The notes under the pieces were generated by a model. The model was not told the origin of the DNA, did not search any database, and worked only from the letters and a program-made list of their open reading frames with translations. Shown here in pieces: positions 62,603-64,000 of a stretch of DNA of 64,000 nucleotides. The stretch is from Aegicerativicinus sediminis (lineage in GTDB: Bacteria; Bacteroidota; Bacteroidia; Flavobacteriales; Flavobacteriaceae): contig NZ_CP064295.1 of NCBI RefSeq assembly GCF_015476115.1, positions 3,776,001 to 3,840,000 of the forward strand, given 5' to 3'. Within the stretch, counting starts at the first letter, position 1. Every line of letters starts with the position of its first letter. Position numbers and translations under genes: made by a program.

Positions 62603-63526
62603 CTAGGTTTTATTTGGCTTATTTACCTTGAAGTTAAAAACATCAGGTCTTGAATAATGACCAACAACATCAAACATTCGTTTTGCTTTAATAATGTCTT
62701 GAAGATTTATGTCGGCATATAAGATGCCTTCTTTTGCTTCAAGAGGTCCAGCTAAAATCTTACCGTTTGGAGCAATTATAGAACTATTACCAACATTAAT
62801 CCATTCCCTATCTTCAGGGTAAAGTTTCTTAAAACCATACTCGTCAGGGATATCGTTCTTTCTTAAAGCCATACAGGTACTAATAACAAACAATCCACCT
62901 TCTCTTGCAACATGCTGCATCGTTTGAATCCAATTGGGGCTTTTATCCCAGGTAGGTGAAACCAATATTTGAGTTCCTAATTCATAGATAGCATTCCTTG
63001 CCAGAGGCATGAAATTCTCCCAACAAATTAATCCTGCTATTTTTCCTACTGAAGTATTATAGGAAGACAAGGTACGACCGTCTCCTTGAGACCATATCAG
63101 ACGTTCTCCGCCTGTTGGTATTAATTTTCTGTGTTTACCTAGAATTGTTCCCTTGTCGTTTATAAAAAGTAGGCTATTAAACAAACTTGCATTACTGGTT
63201 TCAACATTACGTTCATGCATTCCAATAACTACATTAATACCAGCTGTTTTGGCAGATTCACAAAGTTTTACTGTTGAATCATCAGGTACAGAAACAGCAT
63301 TTTCAACTAGTTTTAAGTAAAGCTCATTTAAATCAGCTCCTTTGCTATTGGGTATAAGCCATACCCAATCTGGATAACCAGCAATAAAAGCCTCCGGGAA
63401 TACTATTAAGTTTGCCCCATTTTCACCTGCCTCTAAAATCGCCGCACAGGCCTTTTTAACCGTTTTTTCTTTATCCAAGAAAATGGGTGAAAGTTGAGCG
63501 GCCGCAACCTTTATGTTCTTTGCCAT
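62603..63526 (-). CDS. Nitrilase (carbon-nitrogen hydrolase family)
   Basis: A 307-residue cytoplasmic enzyme with an intact Glu-Lys-Cys triad: E45 in IVFPEAFIAGYPDW, K134 in GKHRKLIPTGGERLIWSQGD (quoted here to 20) and C168 in GLICWENFMPLAR. The CWEN and ER-x-x-W-x-x-GD features mark it as a true nitrilase or nitrile-hydrolysing branch instead of an amidase. Members convert nitriles to carboxylic acids and ammonia, often aliphatic, aromatic or indole-acetonitrile. Length is normal. A copy of the dispersed element ends 22 bp before its ATG. Confidence 0.92.
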   Translation of the reverse strand: MAKNIKVAAAQLSPIFLDKEKTVKKACAAILEAGENGANLIVFPEAFIAGYPDWVWLIPNSKGADLNELYLKLVENAVSVPDDSTVKLCESAKTAGINVVIGMHERNVETSNASLFNSLLFINDKGTILGKHRKLIPTGGERLIWSQGDGRTLSSYNTSVGKIAGLICWENFMPLARNAIYELGTQILVSPTWDKSPNWIQTMQHVAREGGLFVISTCMALRKNDIPDEYGFKKLYPEDREWINVGNSSIIAPNGKILAGPLEAKEGILYADINLQDIIKAKRMFDVVGHYSRPDVFNFKVNKPNKT

Positions 63527-63547
63527 CTTAGTTACGATTAATCGGTT

Positions 63548-63603
63548 ACAACGGTTTGTATAAAGAAGCCTTGCGTTGGTTTAAGACTAAGATAGTAAAA
63601 TGA
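63548..63603 (-). repeat. Dispersed upstream element, copy 7 (nitrilase gene)
   Basis: ACAACGGTTTGTATAAAGAA, GCCTTG, CGTTGG, TTTAAGACTAAGATAG, TAAAATGA on the plus strand; inverted repeat CAACG/CGTTG with a 20-nt spacer. The box TATCTTAG (minus) is at 63587-63594, 60 bp before the ATG at 63526. This is the least degenerate copy. Confidence 0.72.
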
Positions 63604-63716
63604 CGGAACTTTGGGCAGCTAGTTGAATTCTATTAGTCTAAATATTTGATGTGGTTAAAAAGTGCTGGTGTAACCAATTCCGGACGTACAGTGAATCGTT
63701 TCTTTATGCTGAAGTG

Positions 63717-63797
63717 TTATACAAAAGATGAGAATGCACCAATAAATAATACCAATGCAGCAACAATTGTAAGTAGGTTAAAATTTGGAGTTTACAT
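63717..63797 (-). pseudogene. Remnant of a very small hydrophobic-peptide gene
   Basis: The minus-strand frame reads, after an ATG and an in-frame TAA at the second codon, TPNFNLLTIVAALVLFIGAF and SSFV to a stop: a classic short membrane-helix sequence. A single-base change from AAA to TAA would explain the broken second codon. It may be a dead small-protein gene, or a false pattern; only 24 coding codons are available to judge. Confidence 0.33.
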
Positions 63798-63918
63798 TTT
63801 AATTAATTTTGGTTATTGATTTTTTTATAAAATATTTATGTTTATTAAACTCCTGATTTCGAAAGAACTAAAATTATATCGAGCGGTTAGACAATGAGCA
63901 GCGACTTTACAAATGAAG

Positions 63919-64000
63919 TTAATGCTTATTAAATTGTTGTAAGGCGATTTCCATTTTCTCTTTAAAGATGGTTGGTTCGTCAATATGAAGTAAGATTGTT
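63919..64000 (-). CDS. Partial gene running off the right edge
   Basis: The minus-strand frame from the window edge to the stop at 63919 reads TILLHIDEPTIFKEKMEIAL then QQFNKH. It is open over all 26 visible codons, has normal amino-acid composition and ends in a stop, so it looks like the carboxy end of a gene whose body lies outside the window. The family cannot be identified from this fragment. Confidence 0.5.
   Translation of the reverse strand, partial: TILLHIDEPTIFKEKMEIALQQFNKH

Larger units (their letters stand above)
63527..63918. other. Intergenic region upstream of the nitrilase gene
   Basis: About 390 bp without an intact gene. It contains copy 7 of the dispersed element (63548-63603) and a short degenerate frame on the minus strand at 63717-63797; otherwise nothing recognisable. 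Confidence 0.4.

Noticed and set aside
43033-63603. The dispersed elements as integron attC sites
   Set aside because: They show inverted repeats and precede diverse small genes, but lack the conserved core GTTRRRY/RYYYAAC pairs and no integrase gene is present. They also sit before start codons, not after genes, so a leader/promoter reading fits better.
1-64000. tRNA, rRNA, CRISPR or insertion-sequence features
   Set aside because: I found no tRNA cloverleaf, CCA-like end, rRNA-like stretch, repeat-spacer array or transposase. Absence cannot be proved by eye; a scan would be needed.

Overview
The window looks like chromosomal DNA of a Bacteroidota bacterium, most likely a (marine-type) Flavobacteriaceae. 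Evidence: low GC; start codons preceded by A/T-rich leaders instead of Shine-Dalgarno sequences; many upstream boxes of the form TAnnTTTG (the Bacteroidota -7 promoter element); and families typical of the group (DUF4834, DUF6090, OMP_b-brl TonB-type receptor, DUF4953 metalloprotease, NlpE/META lipoprotein, many Cys-lipoproteins). I see no rRNA, tRNA, CRISPR array, phage or transposase gene.

Layout. 1-5.6 kb: a minus-strand envelope-polysaccharide operon (YfhO-like membrane protein, glycosyltransferase, flippase) and a DUF4834 gene. 5.8-17.3 kb: housekeeping and metabolism, including an outer-membrane protein, a GNAT-like protein, two PLP enzymes that together suggest sulfonolipid (capnine) synthesis, a prolyl oligopeptidase, YbaB, an NlpE/META lipoprotein, threonine aldolase and a zinc metalloprotease. 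17.5-20.9 kb: the conserved but functionally unknown trio circularly permuted ATP-grasp / alpha-E / transglutaminase. 20.96-23.0 kb: prfB (with its +1 programmed frameshift), a HAD hydrolase and an ArsC-like protein. 23.2-25.7 kb: a TonB-dependent-type receptor.

26-63.6 kb is a long accessory-style stretch, nearly all on the minus strand. It is made of short, mostly monocistronic genes: VOC proteins, GNATs, GrpB, DUF4386, a DHFR-like protein, RsgA, YfcC, ChaN, and secreted hydrolases (GGT, pectinesterase-like, GH5, M61, CocE/NonD, CE7, nitrilase). Six paralogues of the uncharacterised membrane family DUF6090 are scattered through it.

The most unusual signal is a dispersed intergenic element of about 55-60 bp (seven clear copies between 43.0 and 63.6 kb, plus degenerate ones). 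It sits almost always 13-28 bp upstream of a minus-strand start codon and combines a promoter-like box TAnnTTAG with, in most copies, an imperfect inverted repeat (CAACG...CGTTG type). It precedes three DUF6090 genes as well as nitrilase, RidA-lipoprotein, CE7-esterase and YfcC-transporter genes, suggesting either a shared regulon or a mobile promoter/cassette-like unit. All functional calls come from reading motifs by eye; no database search was made.
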